Shown: positions 26,454 through 37,415 of the stretch, piece after piece | Layout of the letters: each line of letters opens with the position of its first letter | How positions within the stretch are numbered: position 1 is the first letter of the stretch | Virus record (IMG/VR): IMGVR_UViG_3300027797_000019 | Coordinates: 33,024-97,023 of that record | Length of the DNA: 64,000 nucleotides | From: a virus | Direction: 5' to 3' (one strand) | The notes under the pieces: model-generated | What the model saw: only the letters and a program-made list of their open reading frames with translations | Database searches by the model: none | Told to the model about the DNA's origin: nothing | Program-made: the position numbers and the translations under genes

Positions 26454-29400
26454 ATGACTAACTGTAAGGTAACACCTGCGGACTTCCTTCCTATTTTAAA
26501 GAAGCTGGTGCAGGCGGACCCACAGCGATATACTAACTTTGATAATGTAGCAAAAGCAGTAATCACTAATGGTTCCCTAACCCCCTTTAATAAAGCAACC
26601 GCTATTTATTCATTTGCAGAGCTATTTCAAGCTTTGCACGGACTTGATGTTTCCTTTTATGAATTAGGAAAAGCAAACAATATTGTCGGATTAAAAAGTC
26701 TTATTGAATCAAACCCTGATAACTTTATTGATCAAGCATCTGAAATTTTTGGTGTAAAGTCTAAAGTATCCACAATCAAACCTGAAAAAATTATTGACTC
26801 AATTAAAAATCTTGAGTCATTAAAATCAATTACACAGGTACAGATTGATAATATTCTTAAAGATGTAAATGCGTTTCTATCATCAAATGATTATAAAAAT
26901 CAGGATGATAGATTGCAGGATATTAATAAGTTTATGGATTTTCTTGAGAATACTATTAAACAGCTATCTCCGGAAAATCAGACGTTTCTACTTAATAGAA
27001 CTACAGCTGCACGTACAAAGCTGATAGGCAAATCACCTTATATTCGTTTACAGAATTTGTCAGAAGACTTGCAAACTTACATTGTAAGTCTGCCAGGTTT
27101 TATAGTAGTAGAAGCTGTAAAGCAAGATGGTCAATTTATCTCTTTGAGTGGTGAAGTAATTACGGATTATCTTTTTGCGCGTCCTGCTTTACCTACACCT
27201 AGCGAAACCTTTAACAGAGGTGAAACTATTTTCTATGACGTAAACATGCGCTCTGGTCTAAGAATCAGAGATATTATTTTAGAAGGTCAGAAACCCGCAT
27301 CAGAAGTTTTGGCATCAAAATCAAAAGAAGCAGTTAATTCTGCTTTTAAAGTTTTTGCAGTTAAGGTTGGTAACATTGCAGATAATCGCATATCACGAAT
27401 ATATTCAGAAGCTTCATCAAATCCTTCATTAGCAGGTTTGGCTAATCGGACTTATGAAACTTTTGAGAATGAAGCTCAGATTCAAAAGCTTGAAAAATCT
27501 GTTGGTTTTACTGAAGTTCTTACAGTTGCTAGACCTAAACAAGATCAAGGATTTATTTTAGTGGGTGTTGTAGAAGGTACGGGTGAAACCTTTGAAATAT
27601 TTACTCTTAACAATTACAGTTTTGTTGACAATAACAACAACACAACTATTGTAGACTTCAGTAACGCTGAGCATCTTAAAAGAATACAAAACACCTCTGT
27701 AACGAATAGAAATGGTCAATACGCTAAACTGACTGATGCTGATATCAATGAGCTTAAAAAAGCTTATGAAATTTATAAGCAGTTTGAAAATCAAGTATTA
27801 CCAGAAGTAGAACTTGGTGGAGCAGTTACAGATGTAACAAATATATTCAAAAATAGTTACAACCTATTCTCCTATGGTGCAGGTTCTGGTACATCTAGTC
27901 AATCTTTAGATGACTATGTAATGAATAATCCTGAGACAGCACCGACAGTTGATGTTGTAACATTAGACGAAAGAACAGGAATAGAAACTAATCGTAAAAC
28001 CATACAAGTACCATTAGTCCTTTTTACAAATACGAATCGTTCTACTATTCAGGTTAATCCTGAAGATTTCAATATCGACTCTACTAACTGGTCTTTTGAG
28101 TCACAATTAGGTAATAAAGAAATTATTGAGTTTAATGGAAAAGCGTATAGTTCTGTATCAGAATTTGCTGTAGACTACCTCGGTAAGAATAGTCTTGGAA
28201 GATGGATTAATGCTATGAATTCCAGATCGATTCCTTATAATAAGAAATATCTATTGACAAAGACAGGATCTGGTTTAGTTACATCAAATCCTATCGCGTC
28301 TACAATGTTTAATAACGCAAAGTTTATAGGGTTATATGCAAGAATTGCTAGTCATTTTGATGTTGTAGCTGAGGCATTAGCTACAGCTGAAGGATTAAGT
28401 GATGAGCAGATTAACGATTTGAACTTTGAATTCAATACCAAACAAATTCAAATTGATCCTCGCGGTAGTGTAGCTGTAAACATTAATGTCAGAAAGAGTA
28501 ACGAGAATAAACCTATTCTGGTGTTTACTCTTAAACCTATGCAAAGAGTATACGGTGGTCTAATAAAGCCAATTAGTATTGAGTTTCCAATTGATACGAT
28601 TAAAGATGACATTAAAAGATTTAAGTCTAACAGTGTACTTGAAAAACTAAAAGGAAAGTACACATCTTTAAATATTCACGATTTAAGCACACCAGAAGGT
28701 ATTATCGATTTATACGCTGATTTAGCTAAACTTCAGGAAAGACATCCCGAAGACGCCGAACTTAAAAATTATAATTTACGAGTTACTCAAAGTGTACAGC
28801 GTATTACTAAGAGTATCGTAGATTCAATGGTTGGTACATTTGAAGATGTAATTAATGCAGGTTCAGATGAACTTAAATCTGCGTATGAAAAAAGTGGTTT
28901 AAAAAAGAACCCATTTTTGATTATTGCTCAAACTACACCTGGTTTACCGGGTGAAGGACCTATTTATTCATTACGTGTCAATGATGTCAAAGTTGGAAAA
29001 TTCAATACAAAATTCTATCAAGTTCTTACAGCTAAACCAAGTAAAGTCGCTTTTGAAGCAGCTTACCAAAACTCTACGTCGACTAAAATATCATCTACAA
29101 AAGAGTCAGGGATTGGGTCAACAAACACTCAAGCTAATCCTGCGATACAGAACAATGGGTTAGATATTCCAGTTGAAGACAGCATTCTTTCTGTTGAAGA
29201 AGACTTTTCTGATAATTATACTGAACCGTTTAGCGAAGAACGATTACAATCTGAAAAAGCATGGTTACAAGAAAATCTTAAGTCTGCTAAGCTAGAAGAA
29301 AAAGATTTGTCTGAACTTCTAGAAATAGTAGAAGCAAACGGAACCATATTGGGTATGTATAAGGATAGCGTGATCTATCTAAATAAGACTATCAAATCTG

Positions 29401-32400
29401 GTGGTACTATTTATCACGAAGCTTTTCACCATGTTTTCAGAAAGTTGATGACTTCAAAAGAACGTTCTAGACTATTCAAAGAAGTTAAAGCAAATACTAA
29501 AAACAGTAAATATTTTACAGACGAATACCGTAAATCATTTGCTCAACGTAGAAAGTTAACTGGTAGCAAGGAAAGAATCGACAACCTTATTGCTGAAGAA
29601 ATTTTAGCAGAAGGGTTTAAGTCATATATGACAAAAACTAAAGCTTCAAAACCTGTGGGTTTGCTTGCTAAATTATTTAGCTTACTTAAAGATATTATTG
29701 CATTCTTTACTAAGAATGCTAGTACTATCGATAAGGTTTATGGTAGAATTGCTACAGGATATTATAAAAATGCATCTGTTATTAGTAACTATGAAACAGG
29801 TTCGGTAGCTTTTGAACTAGCCCCTACTCGACATAGAATTGTTCAAAAAGAAGACGGTACTGTTAAAAGGGTATCTAGCTTCCTTCCTGTAGAAGATCAA
29901 AAGCAATTAGCATATAGACTTGCATACGAGATCATGAATTTTGATCCTCGTGAATTTGCCGAAATCAATCCTGATATAAAGTTAACACTAAGAGATAAGT
30001 TCGACTTGCAGAGAAAACTTCTTGCAATGTCTGACTTTAACATTGAAAGTTGGATTGCAACAAATCCTGGTAAGAATAGTGTTATTCAGGAAAACTGGAG
30101 ATCAAGACTTGAAGACATGCGTGCTATTTTAGCACATGGTGTGTTGCAATTTAATATAGATGGTCAAATGATGGCTTTTCTTCCAAAAGCCGAAAACATG
30201 ACTGGTAATCCATCTTATGACAATATTGATGATTCAGGTGTATCTCAAGTTTATGACAAATCAGTTGACGTACTTTTTGATCAAGTCAAGAGTATTTTAA
30301 AACACATAAACTTTGGGTCTGCGGTTGCGCATAAAGAGCAAGAAGATATTGTAGAGCAGGATATAATCAATCAGGATGATTTTGATATTTCTGAAGATGA
30401 ATTAGGATCTGCTTCTGATTTGGACTCATCTTTCTTTAATATTAATCCACTTGAAGGATTACCTAGAGAAATGAGAAGATTTTTGTCTTTGGTTAAATAT
30501 GAAACTGAAGATGAGAATGGTGTCAAGTATAGTAGAATGGTTGATGGTTCTAACATCTTCAATTTATTGATGAAGATTACCGCTAATGCTATGCCGGAAG
30601 AAATTATTCCTAGAATTGCATTGGCTGGTGAGCAATACCGCTATGATGAAAATATTGAAGAAGCTCGTTCTTTAGAAGCAGTATTTAATGTTCTTCAAAA
30701 GAATATTAGGTTTAATGAAAGCTTTGAACCTATTGGTGGAGATTTACTTCTATACTCTCAAGTAATTGATACATTCCACAATGCTGAAATGGATTCATTA
30801 CTTACCAAGCTTAACACTAAAGAAGAATATGATGATCAGAATCAGCTTATTTCATCTCAAACAAGCACATCGCAGGTAGAAAAACTTACTCGTGCAGACG
30901 TTCAATCTAAAATGGATGGATTAGAATCCAAGCTTAAATCTACTAATACAAAATCTGCATCGACAGAAGAATATAAACAAGCTGCTGAAACACTATCTAA
31001 TCTTGCGCTTTCTATTTATCAAAATACGGGTAGAATAACAGATCTTATTGTTTCTAACCAAGAGGTTAAAATTGAATCTTTAGTAGATTCATTATACAAG
31101 AACATGCAGATTCTGGGTATAAACATTCCTAAATCTCTACTTAGATTTTCATTGCTATCAATTGATGTAAAAGAAAATGGAGTACTTCCAAGACAAGAGG
31201 AGAACGTATTTAGACATTACTATGCATTTGAAAGTTTTGCGCATAGTGATGAATACCTACCTAAAAACTTCTTTAAGAATCTCAGTGACATGGCAAAAAA
31301 CATGTCAAAGGGTGTACGTTTCAATACAATCCAGGGACAAAAACTTGATATTTTAAGTAGTTCAAGAACATCAGGTAATGATGGATTTTATGCTTCATTG
31401 CGTAGAGCTATGAAGTATGTGCTTAAAATGGACCCTAAAGAACTACCATCTGTGGTGACAAATGCAGAAGGTAAACCAGTTTACAGATATGTTAAATACA
31501 CTCCTGCTGTATTGTTGCTTCAGGAAATAAAAAACAAAGGTCTTGAAGAAGCTCTGGCATCTAGTATTTACTATAGCGAATACCTCAAACCATGGTTTGA
31601 AGATAACATCTTTGTTGCATCTGCACTGAAAGATAGCGCTGAAGGAGATAAGAAAACTGTAGAGAGAAGACTTGCTTTAAAGACATTTTTTGAAAATCTA
31701 TCAGTAAGTGTCAACGCAGGACTTGAACAAACAGTCAATGGTCAAAGAGTTAGATCTGCAAACTATAAAGGTCTAAATGCTAGATCACAGTATTTACAGG
31801 AGTTAATGAATTTCTCTCAACGTTCAGTATTAAAGTCTGAACATCAGATGTTAACAGCAAACGATGAAAGAGTTTCTTTGACTGGAGAGGTTACAGTATT
31901 TAATCGCAACCTTACTCAGCTTGAAGCTTCGCAAACTAACTTTCTGATAAATGCAATGTATATAAACTTTGCACCAAAGATTGTGGCAGGGAAAGTAGCA
32001 TTCGAGAATACCCCTGTGCAATATCTGCGGGTAGCAGTACAGCAAGAATTTAATCGTATACAAAGAGAATGGTCTGCCAGATCTTTGCGTGATAGTTTAT
32101 ACGAGCAGGGTAATAACACATATCTTAATAATTTTAATGCTAAGAAGACACCTACAGGTGAAATCATTACCGATGATACATCTTTGGCGCAGTCTAAGAA
32201 ATTAAGAGCTTATCAATTTAATAACCTAGATGATTTCTTTGTTACTGGTAAATCTGTTTCTGAGTTTGAAGAAGGTACTGTTCAATTTGAAAGAGCAACA
32301 CTAAGAGATGAACTTATAGAAATAGCAAAAAGAGACGGTGAAGACAAGATTGATTTCAAAAATCTAGATTCAGATTTGAAATCAAGACTTGATAAACAAC

Positions 32401-35400
32401 TTTCATTATACGCTGAAGAATCATTTAAAAAGTATGTAGATAACCTTGTTCTTAACGATATCATTAAAAGAGATGATAGAGGTGTAATTAACTTAAAAGG
32501 TGGTTCAAGACCTAGAGAGATTAGAAATGGTGTAATTAATAACCTAGATGCTAATCAGACAAAAGGAAGTGCACGTGGTACTGCTTTTCAATCTGTTTAT
32601 TTTAGTAATAAAGACCTCGGTATTAATGGTGATGAGCAATTTTTAAGAGACTACTATTTTAACTATTTGATTAACGGTTTGTTTGTTAATCAAATTATTG
32701 ATGGTGACAGAGCAATGGGTATTAAAAACACCATTGATTATTTTAAACGTAACAAGTCTCTACTTGCTGCGGGTAGTACAATGAAAAGAGGATGGTATAA
32801 TGTCGCACATGTTGACGACATTATGCTTTTGCTGAACAGAAACAATATTCTTGCTGGACAATACGATAGTATTGATGATATTGAAGACGACACAATTCGT
32901 TCAGAGTTCCAAGCTTTAGTTGGTGAAGATGGTGTTATCAAAGAAGAGAATGGCAAGGAAAAAGTATTTGACGGTCAGTCTCTTACTCTTTTGATGCATC
33001 GTATTGACTTTTATCAAGAAACAGGTAGATTACCTGAAAAGGCGAGAAACCTTTTGATTGAATCTAACTATCGCAGACTTACAAACAAAGAGATATCTTA
33101 TTTAGAGGATAACAGAATTGTTCTTAACTCTTTTAAAACTGTACATGCAGGACGTGAAAATTATTTCAAACAGTCTGAGCATATCATTAATCGTAATGAT
33201 GTTAGTGTTCTTAATATAACAAATGAGCAAGATCAAGCTATTTTAGAAAATGCATATCGTACAATCTACGACTTGCGTCAAAAAGCCAGATTAATTGAAC
33301 CGGGTAATACAGAACATGAATTAATACAAAACCAAATAAAAGATTTGTATTCAACTATTCATGGTTTTTGGTTACCTCGTCCACACAGACAGAAGCTGCA
33401 TGATCTTTTAAATGCTATGGAATATCATCAGATAGATATGCTGATGGATACTACTGCATCTAAAAAAGTTACAAGCTTGCCTGTTAGCATGGATGAAAGA
33501 GATGGTAATTACATTTCACTTAATAGAAGTAGTTACCGAGTTGACGCAAGATTTAAGTTTAATCAAGTTGAAACTAGCGGAGTATCCGATGAATCTAAAG
33601 CATCTGTTCAAGCTAAGATTTTGCTTCCTGCAGATATTCAGAATACTATTGATAGAATGCTTGCAGAATCAGCTCCTGAAGACCGTGAGCGTGTAACATC
33701 TGAGACACAACAACTTGCAAATATCTTATCTAGATATAACACCACTTTAGCTCGTTCTACAAATTCACGATTGCAGTTTATGTTGAAAGCTCTTAGAGAT
33801 GAGAATGGGAACATAAATATTGGAGAGCTTGTAGATACAATTAGAGAAGCTTTGGTTGATCAGGGGGCTGATAGTAATATGCTAAAGTTTTTTGAAACTC
33901 AGGATGGTAAACCTAAATTTAATGTCAACCTACCTGTAATACGTAAAACATTCCAGTATTATTTCTTCAGTCATTACAGCAATAAAGTATTTGACGAAAA
34001 AGTAAAAGGCGGGAAATATTTCCATGCCACATCGTTTGGATATAAACTATTATACGACAAGCAAACTGGTCGTGTTATTGATTCTGTTGAGCAAGGAATG
34101 GTTGAAAGCGCGGGTCAGTATGAGCAATATTTAGATAGCGACAGATTTGGTACACGATATCCTGGGATATCTACAGAAGTAGATGCTGAAGGAAATACTA
34201 CATACTTTGTAGAAGTAATTGTACCAATGCCTGAATTTAAGTCTTTTGAAGAGTATCAACTCTTTAAAGATAAAATGACTAAAGCATTTGCTACCCGTAT
34301 TCCTACAGAAGATAAGCGATCAATGATAGCTTTCAAGATAGTAGATTTTATTGATGCTTCTTATAAGAATACAATTATTGCACCTCAACTAGTACACTTA
34401 CTTGCAGGTTCTGACTTAGATATTGACTCTTTGTATGCACATGGATATGCGTCTTATGAAGATGCTGTTGGTAAAAAGCATGTATATGGTGACTATAGCG
34501 GTTACGATGGTGTAAGTCGAAATGATGCTCAATTTCTAGAACTCATTAATTCTGTTGGAAGTAATAGCGTATTCCGTTATGAGATTAAAAAAGCTCACCG
34601 CGAATTGATGCAGGAGTTTTATGAAGCTCGGAAGGATAATGAAATTGCTTACGATGAAGATACTGATAGAGTAATGCAACTTATGGGTCTTCCTACTATG
34701 CCTGAATTAGCAGAATTGTGGGGTGCTGAAAATATACAAGAGGAAGTATTCAAAGAATACATGACTGTAAGAAACACCAATGAAGCAAATGAAGAACAAG
34801 CAAATTGGAAACTTCAGGGTGAACTTTCAACAAAACTACGTGCCGCAAAAGGAAGAACAGATTTACTAGAGTCTCAATTTAGCGAGCTTGATAAGAAAGC
34901 ATATGTTAAATTGTATAATTACATTAATGCTGTACAGCTTGTTCTTGCAACTAACGGCTTACCATACACTACTGAACAATTTAGAGAAAATCCACAAATA
35001 ACGGTAGAGACCTATCAGAATCAAAACCTGGATGCAAAGCTTGGTATTATCAGTAATAAGATTGTATTCGACAGCTTGTATTCAGAAGAAAGATCAGACC
35101 CAAGTATGTTTAAAGACTTGGCAATCAATATATTAGGTCTTTCTCCAGAAGCTATAGCTGCAAAATACAACGCCTTTAGTATTGACGGTGTTATAAATGT
35201 AAACAGACTAAATGCTGTAAACAAAGACGGTATTGGTATTACTGCAAATTTTAATAAGTTTCTTGCTTTGGTTGGCGCTAATAAGCTAGTTCTTAAACCT
35301 GAGGAAAGAATTTGGTTTTTAACAGATAACTCTGGAAACAGCAAATTCTATGATTCTTTTGGTGGTAATGAATCTTATCGCTCTATACAACTTGTAGGTA

Positions 35401-37406
35401 ATGCTCTAGGCATGTTCGCTGATGGTGCAAAAGATCCTATCCCAGCTTTATTGCAACTTAATGATGTGAACTTAAATGTCACTCTGGCAATGATTGGTTT
35501 AGGATTACCTATAGAAATGGCTGTGTTTACAAACATGTTACCTGAAATTATTGATGCAGCTGATTCTGTAAAAGATTCAGAAATAAATGGAACATATATT
35601 AAAATGTTCTATAAAGAAGTAAATACTCAGAAGAGAAAACTTCTCACAGATCAGGTCTCAAAGGATTTGTCAGCTGCTAAAATACTTAGCGCATCTCGTA
35701 GAAACTTGATTTATGGTAATGTGTCAGTTAAGTTTACACCACCTACTCAGATTGATAATAGTCGTTTGGATGCTAAACTCTTGACACCCGCTGAACTTGG
35801 GTATACCATTACAGCAAAGTCTGGTGAACCTTTGAGCTTAGAAGCGCAGAAGTATATTCTTCTTGATATGTACTCTAGACAAGCCGCACAATCTTTTGGT
35901 ATTATGGATGCCGGTAGAATTGTAAACCTGTTTAAGAGAATTAAGCCAAGTGCCGCAATGCTTGATAGATTTAGTAAATCTATTAGCAGACTTAAGAATA
36001 ACAGTGGAATATTCCAGAATAGCTCTGAGCTGTTTAAAGGAGAATCTGTGTGGAATCCATTAGCCGCTGCTGTATCGGATATGAATACCCAGCTTTCTAG
36101 AGTAATGTTGTCAAGAAGTAATCCATTGACGTCTTTACGTAATCTGTTTGGAAATATATTCCAAGAGCAAGAAGAAATGGCGGATGTAATTATCGGAACG
36201 CTTATTCTTGATAAAATGAGAGTTGAAGCGGAAAATCCTGGTATAAATAATGATGATCAGTTCTTAAAAAATACTCTCAAAGAAATGTTCAGACCAGAGT
36301 TTTGGTTTGGCAGTGTTTCAGATACATCTAAGTTTACAACTTTAGAAGAAGATTTAGAATATTTGAATGACCAGTATTCTTCTAACCCATTTGTAAGAAG
36401 TATCAGTATTCGTTCAAAAGAAGATGCAGGTGCCGCAAGGTCTTACTACATTTTACAAATGAATACAAAAGCTAAACTTGTACCTGAACTTAAAGAAGAG
36501 ATTATTGACGGTTTTAATGCTTTATTAAAGAGCGTTGATCCTCGTGCCAGAAAGATTGCTGTTAAACTATTCTTCCATGAGATTATTAGAAATGGTATGG
36601 GTAGAAAAGCAAGTAATTTTGCACAATACATTAATACTGATTTGTATAAGAATCTTAATGCTTATACAGAAGAACTTATATCTGCAATATCTAGTAAGAG
36701 TAAATTTGAGCAGTTTTTCAACGGAAAGCGACAAATTAAAGATGTCATGTTCCAGTTATATGTGAAAATGCTTGACGCTGCTGCCACAAGTAAAAATTCT
36801 AAGATACCTACTGTAAATGCAGTATTTATCCAGGATATCGAAATGGCAAAAAAAATATTTGGGGTTGAGTCTATAAAAGCTAATAAAAAAGGTTTTGCTT
36901 ATTCTGACAATATCATTAAAGATCTTGGGTCTGGTAAATATGTTATTTCCCTAGATATGAGATCTTATGAAGGTGAGAATAGAAATCTGATGAATGCTCA
37001 AGTTGCTCCTCTTGGTGTACGAATGGAGGATATGATTACAAATAGATACGAGTTTCCAGCAATGATTAAAAATGCGAATTCAGGTGAAATATTTGTACTT
37101 ACTAAACTCAGAACATCTGAGAAAAGTGAAATGACTACTATGTCTGAATTATTGAGTCAAAGTATCGAAAGTGCTGGAGCTGTTTTGGGTGTTCAAGCTG
37201 AATATCAATTATATCAACCAACAGTTATTGATGGTATTAGCTTAGCAGGATTTTCTAGAAAAGAGATTAATGATTTTATTTCATATGCAAGTGATCCTAA
37301 TAAGAGCTTACCTGAAAGCGTAACACCCCAAGTGTCTGACTTAGACATTGCGTCTAAAGAATTGACAGACAAAACAAACAATGGTGAAATAGAAACTAAA
37401 TGCTAA
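26454..37406 (+). CDS. Giant virion RNA polymerase-like polyprotein with HExxH metalloprotease domain
   Basis: At 3650 residues this is the largest protein here. A zincin segment near residues 975-1055 has HEAFH (H988, E989, H992) and EEILAE (E1048-E1053 as third-ligand candidates). Residues 2066-2099 (YYFNYLINGLF, GDRAMGIKNTIDYFKR) resemble a block I associate with crAss-like virion RNA polymerases. Residues 2615-2658 align by eye with the universal beta-prime double-psi barrel: RIPTEDK (R2615, P2617, T2618), an apolar strand, APQLV, then SDLDIDSLY (D2654, D2656, D2658) against RAPT...HPLV...NADFDGD, with near-conserved spacing. The usual Gly of DFDGD is Ile. Multi-subunit-type single-chain RNA polymerases with DxDGD loops are known in crAss-like virions and transcribe early phage genes after injection. 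Assignment is from motif only; the beta-like barrel with its lysines was not located. Confidence 0.72.
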   Translation: MTNCKVTPADFLPILKKLVQADPQRYTNFDNVAKAVITNGSLTPFNKATAIYSFAELFQALHGLDVSFYELGKANNIVGLKSLIESNPDNFIDQASEIFGVKSKVSTIKPEKIIDSIKNLESLKSITQVQIDNILKDVNAFLSSNDYKNQDDRLQDINKFMDFLENTIKQLSPENQTFLLNRTTAARTKLIGKSPYIRLQNLSEDLQTYIVSLPGFIVVEAVKQDGQFISLSGEVITDYLFARPALPTPSETFNRGETIFYDVNMRSGLRIRDIILEGQKPASEVLASKSKEAVNSAFKVFAVKVGNIADNRISRIYSEASSNPSLAGLANRTYETFENEAQIQKLEKSVGFTEVLTVARPKQDQGFILVGVVEGTGETFEIFTLNNYSFVDNNNNTTIVDFSNAEHLKRIQNTSVTNRNGQYAKLTDADINELKKAYEIYKQFENQVLPEVELGGAVTDVTNIFKNSYNLFSYGAGSGTSSQSLDDYVMNNPETAPTVDVVTLDERTGIETNRKTIQVPLVLFTNTNRSTIQVNPEDFNIDSTNWSFESQLGNKEIIEFNGKAYSSVSEFAVDYLGKNSLGRWINAMNSRSIPYNKKYLLTKTGSGLVTSNPIASTMFNNAKFIGLYARIASHFDVVAEALATAEGLSDEQINDLNFEFNTKQIQIDPRGSVAVNINVRKSNENKPILVFTLKPMQRVYGGLIKPISIEFPIDTIKDDIKRFKSNSVLEKLKGKYTSLNIHDLSTPEGIIDLYADLAKLQERHPEDAELKNYNLRVTQSVQRITKSIVDSMVGTFEDVINAGSDELKSAYEKSGLKKNPFLIIAQTTPGLPGEGPIYSLRVNDVKVGKFNTKFYQVLTAKPSKVAFEAAYQNSTSTKISSTKESGIGSTNTQANPAIQNNGLDIPVEDSILSVEEDFSDNYTEPFSEERLQSEKAWLQENLKSAKLEEKDLSELLEIVEANGTILGMYKDSVIYLNKTIKSGGTIYHEAFHHVFRKLMTSKERSRLFKEVKANTKNSKYFTDEYRKSFAQRRKLTGSKERIDNLIAEEILAEGFKSYMTKTKASKPVGLLAKLFSLLKDIIAFFTKNASTIDKVYGRIATGYYKNASVISNYETGSVAFELAPTRHRIVQKEDGTVKRVSSFLPVEDQKQLAYRLAYEIMNFDPREFAEINPDIKLTLRDKFDLQRKLLAMSDFNIESWIATNPGKNSVIQENWRSRLEDMRAILAHGVLQFNIDGQMMAFLPKAENMTGNPSYDNIDDSGVSQVYDKSVDVLFDQVKSILKHINFGSAVAHKEQEDIVEQDIINQDDFDISEDELGSASDLDSSFFNINPLEGLPREMRRFLSLVKYETEDENGVKYSRMVDGSNIFNLLMKITANAMPEEIIPRIALAGEQYRYDENIEEARSLEAVFNVLQKNIRFNESFEPIGGDLLLYSQVIDTFHNAEMDSLLTKLNTKEEYDDQNQLISSQTSTSQVEKLTRADVQSKMDGLESKLKSTNTKSASTEEYKQAAETLSNLALSIYQNTGRITDLIVSNQEVKIESLVDSLYKNMQILGINIPKSLLRFSLLSIDVKENGVLPRQEENVFRHYYAFESFAHSDEYLPKNFFKNLSDMAKNMSKGVRFNTIQGQKLDILSSSRTSGNDGFYASLRRAMKYVLKMDPKELPSVVTNAEGKPVYRYVKYTPAVLLLQEIKNKGLEEALASSIYYSEYLKPWFEDNIFVASALKDSAEGDKKTVERRLALKTFFENLSVSVNAGLEQTVNGQRVRSANYKGLNARSQYLQELMNFSQRSVLKSEHQMLTANDERVSLTGEVTVFNRNLTQLEASQTNFLINAMYINFAPKIVAGKVAFENTPVQYLRVAVQQEFNRIQREWSARSLRDSLYEQGNNTYLNNFNAKKTPTGEIITDDTSLAQSKKLRAYQFNNLDDFFVTGKSVSEFEEGTVQFERATLRDELIEIAKRDGEDKIDFKNLDSDLKSRLDKQLSLYAEESFKKYVDNLVLNDIIKRDDRGVINLKGGSRPREIRNGVINNLDANQTKGSARGTAFQSVYFSNKDLGINGDEQFLRDYYFNYLINGLFVNQIIDGDRAMGIKNTIDYFKRNKSLLAAGSTMKRGWYNVAHVDDIMLLLNRNNILAGQYDSIDDIEDDTIRSEFQALVGEDGVIKEENGKEKVFDGQSLTLLMHRIDFYQETGRLPEKARNLLIESNYRRLTNKEISYLEDNRIVLNSFKTVHAGRENYFKQSEHIINRNDVSVLNITNEQDQAILENAYRTIYDLRQKARLIEPGNTEHELIQNQIKDLYSTIHGFWLPRPHRQKLHDLLNAMEYHQIDMLMDTTASKKVTSLPVSMDERDGNYISLNRSSYRVDARFKFNQVETSGVSDESKASVQAKILLPADIQNTIDRMLAESAPEDRERVTSETQQLANILSRYNTTLARSTNSRLQFMLKALRDENGNINIGELVDTIREALVDQGADSNMLKFFETQDGKPKFNVNLPVIRKTFQYYFFSHYSNKVFDEKVKGGKYFHATSFGYKLLYDKQTGRVIDSVEQGMVESAGQYEQYLDSDRFGTRYPGISTEVDAEGNTTYFVEVIVPMPEFKSFEEYQLFKDKMTKAFATRIPTEDKRSMIAFKIVDFIDASYKNTIIAPQLVHLLAGSDLDIDSLYAHGYASYEDAVGKKHVYGDYSGYDGVSRNDAQFLELINSVGSNSVFRYEIKKAHRELMQEFYEARKDNEIAYDEDTDRVMQLMGLPTMPELAELWGAENIQEEVFKEYMTVRNTNEANEEQANWKLQGELSTKLRAAKGRTDLLESQFSELDKKAYVKLYNYINAVQLVLATNGLPYTTEQFRENPQITVETYQNQNLDAKLGIISNKIVFDSLYSEERSDPSMFKDLAINILGLSPEAIAAKYNAFSIDGVINVNRLNAVNKDGIGITANFNKFLALVGANKLVLKPEERIWFLTDNSGNSKFYDSFGGNESYRSIQLVGNALGMFADGAKDPIPALLQLNDVNLNVTLAMIGLGLPIEMAVFTNMLPEIIDAADSVKDSEINGTYIKMFYKEVNTQKRKLLTDQVSKDLSAAKILSASRRNLIYGNVSVKFTPPTQIDNSRLDAKLLTPAELGYTITAKSGEPLSLEAQKYILLDMYSRQAAQSFGIMDAGRIVNLFKRIKPSAAMLDRFSKSISRLKNNSGIFQNSSELFKGESVWNPLAAAVSDMNTQLSRVMLSRSNPLTSLRNLFGNIFQEQEEMADVIIGTLILDKMRVEAENPGINNDDQFLKNTLKEMFRPEFWFGSVSDTSKFTTLEEDLEYLNDQYSSNPFVRSISIRSKEDAGAARSYYILQMNTKAKLVPELKEEIIDGFNALLKSVDPRARKIAVKLFFHEIIRNGMGRKASNFAQYINTDLYKNLNAYTEELISAISSKSKFEQFFNGKRQIKDVMFQLYVKMLDAAATSKNSKIPTVNAVFIQDIEMAKKIFGVESIKANKKGFAYSDNIIKDLGSGKYVISLDMRSYEGENRNLMNAQVAPLGVRMEDMITNRYEFPAMIKNANSGEIFVLTKLRTSEKSEMTTMSELLSQSIESAGAVLGVQAEYQLYQPTVIDGISLAGFSRKEINDFISYASDPNKSLPESVTPQVSDLDIASKELTDKTNNGEIETKC
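29412..29615 (+). other. Zincin (HExxH) protease domain inside the RNA polymerase-like protein
   Basis: The segment encodes YHEAFHH (H988, E989, H992) preceded by VIYLNKTIKSGGTI and followed, 56 residues after H992, by AEEILAEGF. The strand-helix-helix order is that of gluzincins. A cleavage role in separating the giant chain or processing partners is inferred. Confidence 0.65.
34296..34427 (+). other. Beta-prime-like RNA polymerase catalytic barrel motif (RxPT...DxDxD)
   Basis: This segment encodes R2615-D2658 of the giant protein. The order Arg-x-Pro-Thr, basic residue, hydrophobic strand, Pro-x-Leu-Val, then Asp-Leu-Asp-Ile-Asp matches the magnesium-binding loop region of two-barrel RNA polymerases. 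The first Asp is 39 residues after the Arg, against about 35 in the bacterial beta-prime subunit. Confidence 0.7.
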
Positions 37407-37415
37407 TGCTATCCT

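Noticed and set aside
35021-35344. - strand frame of 107 residues inside the RNA polymerase-like giant
   Set aside because: Shadow of a clearly coding + strand region.
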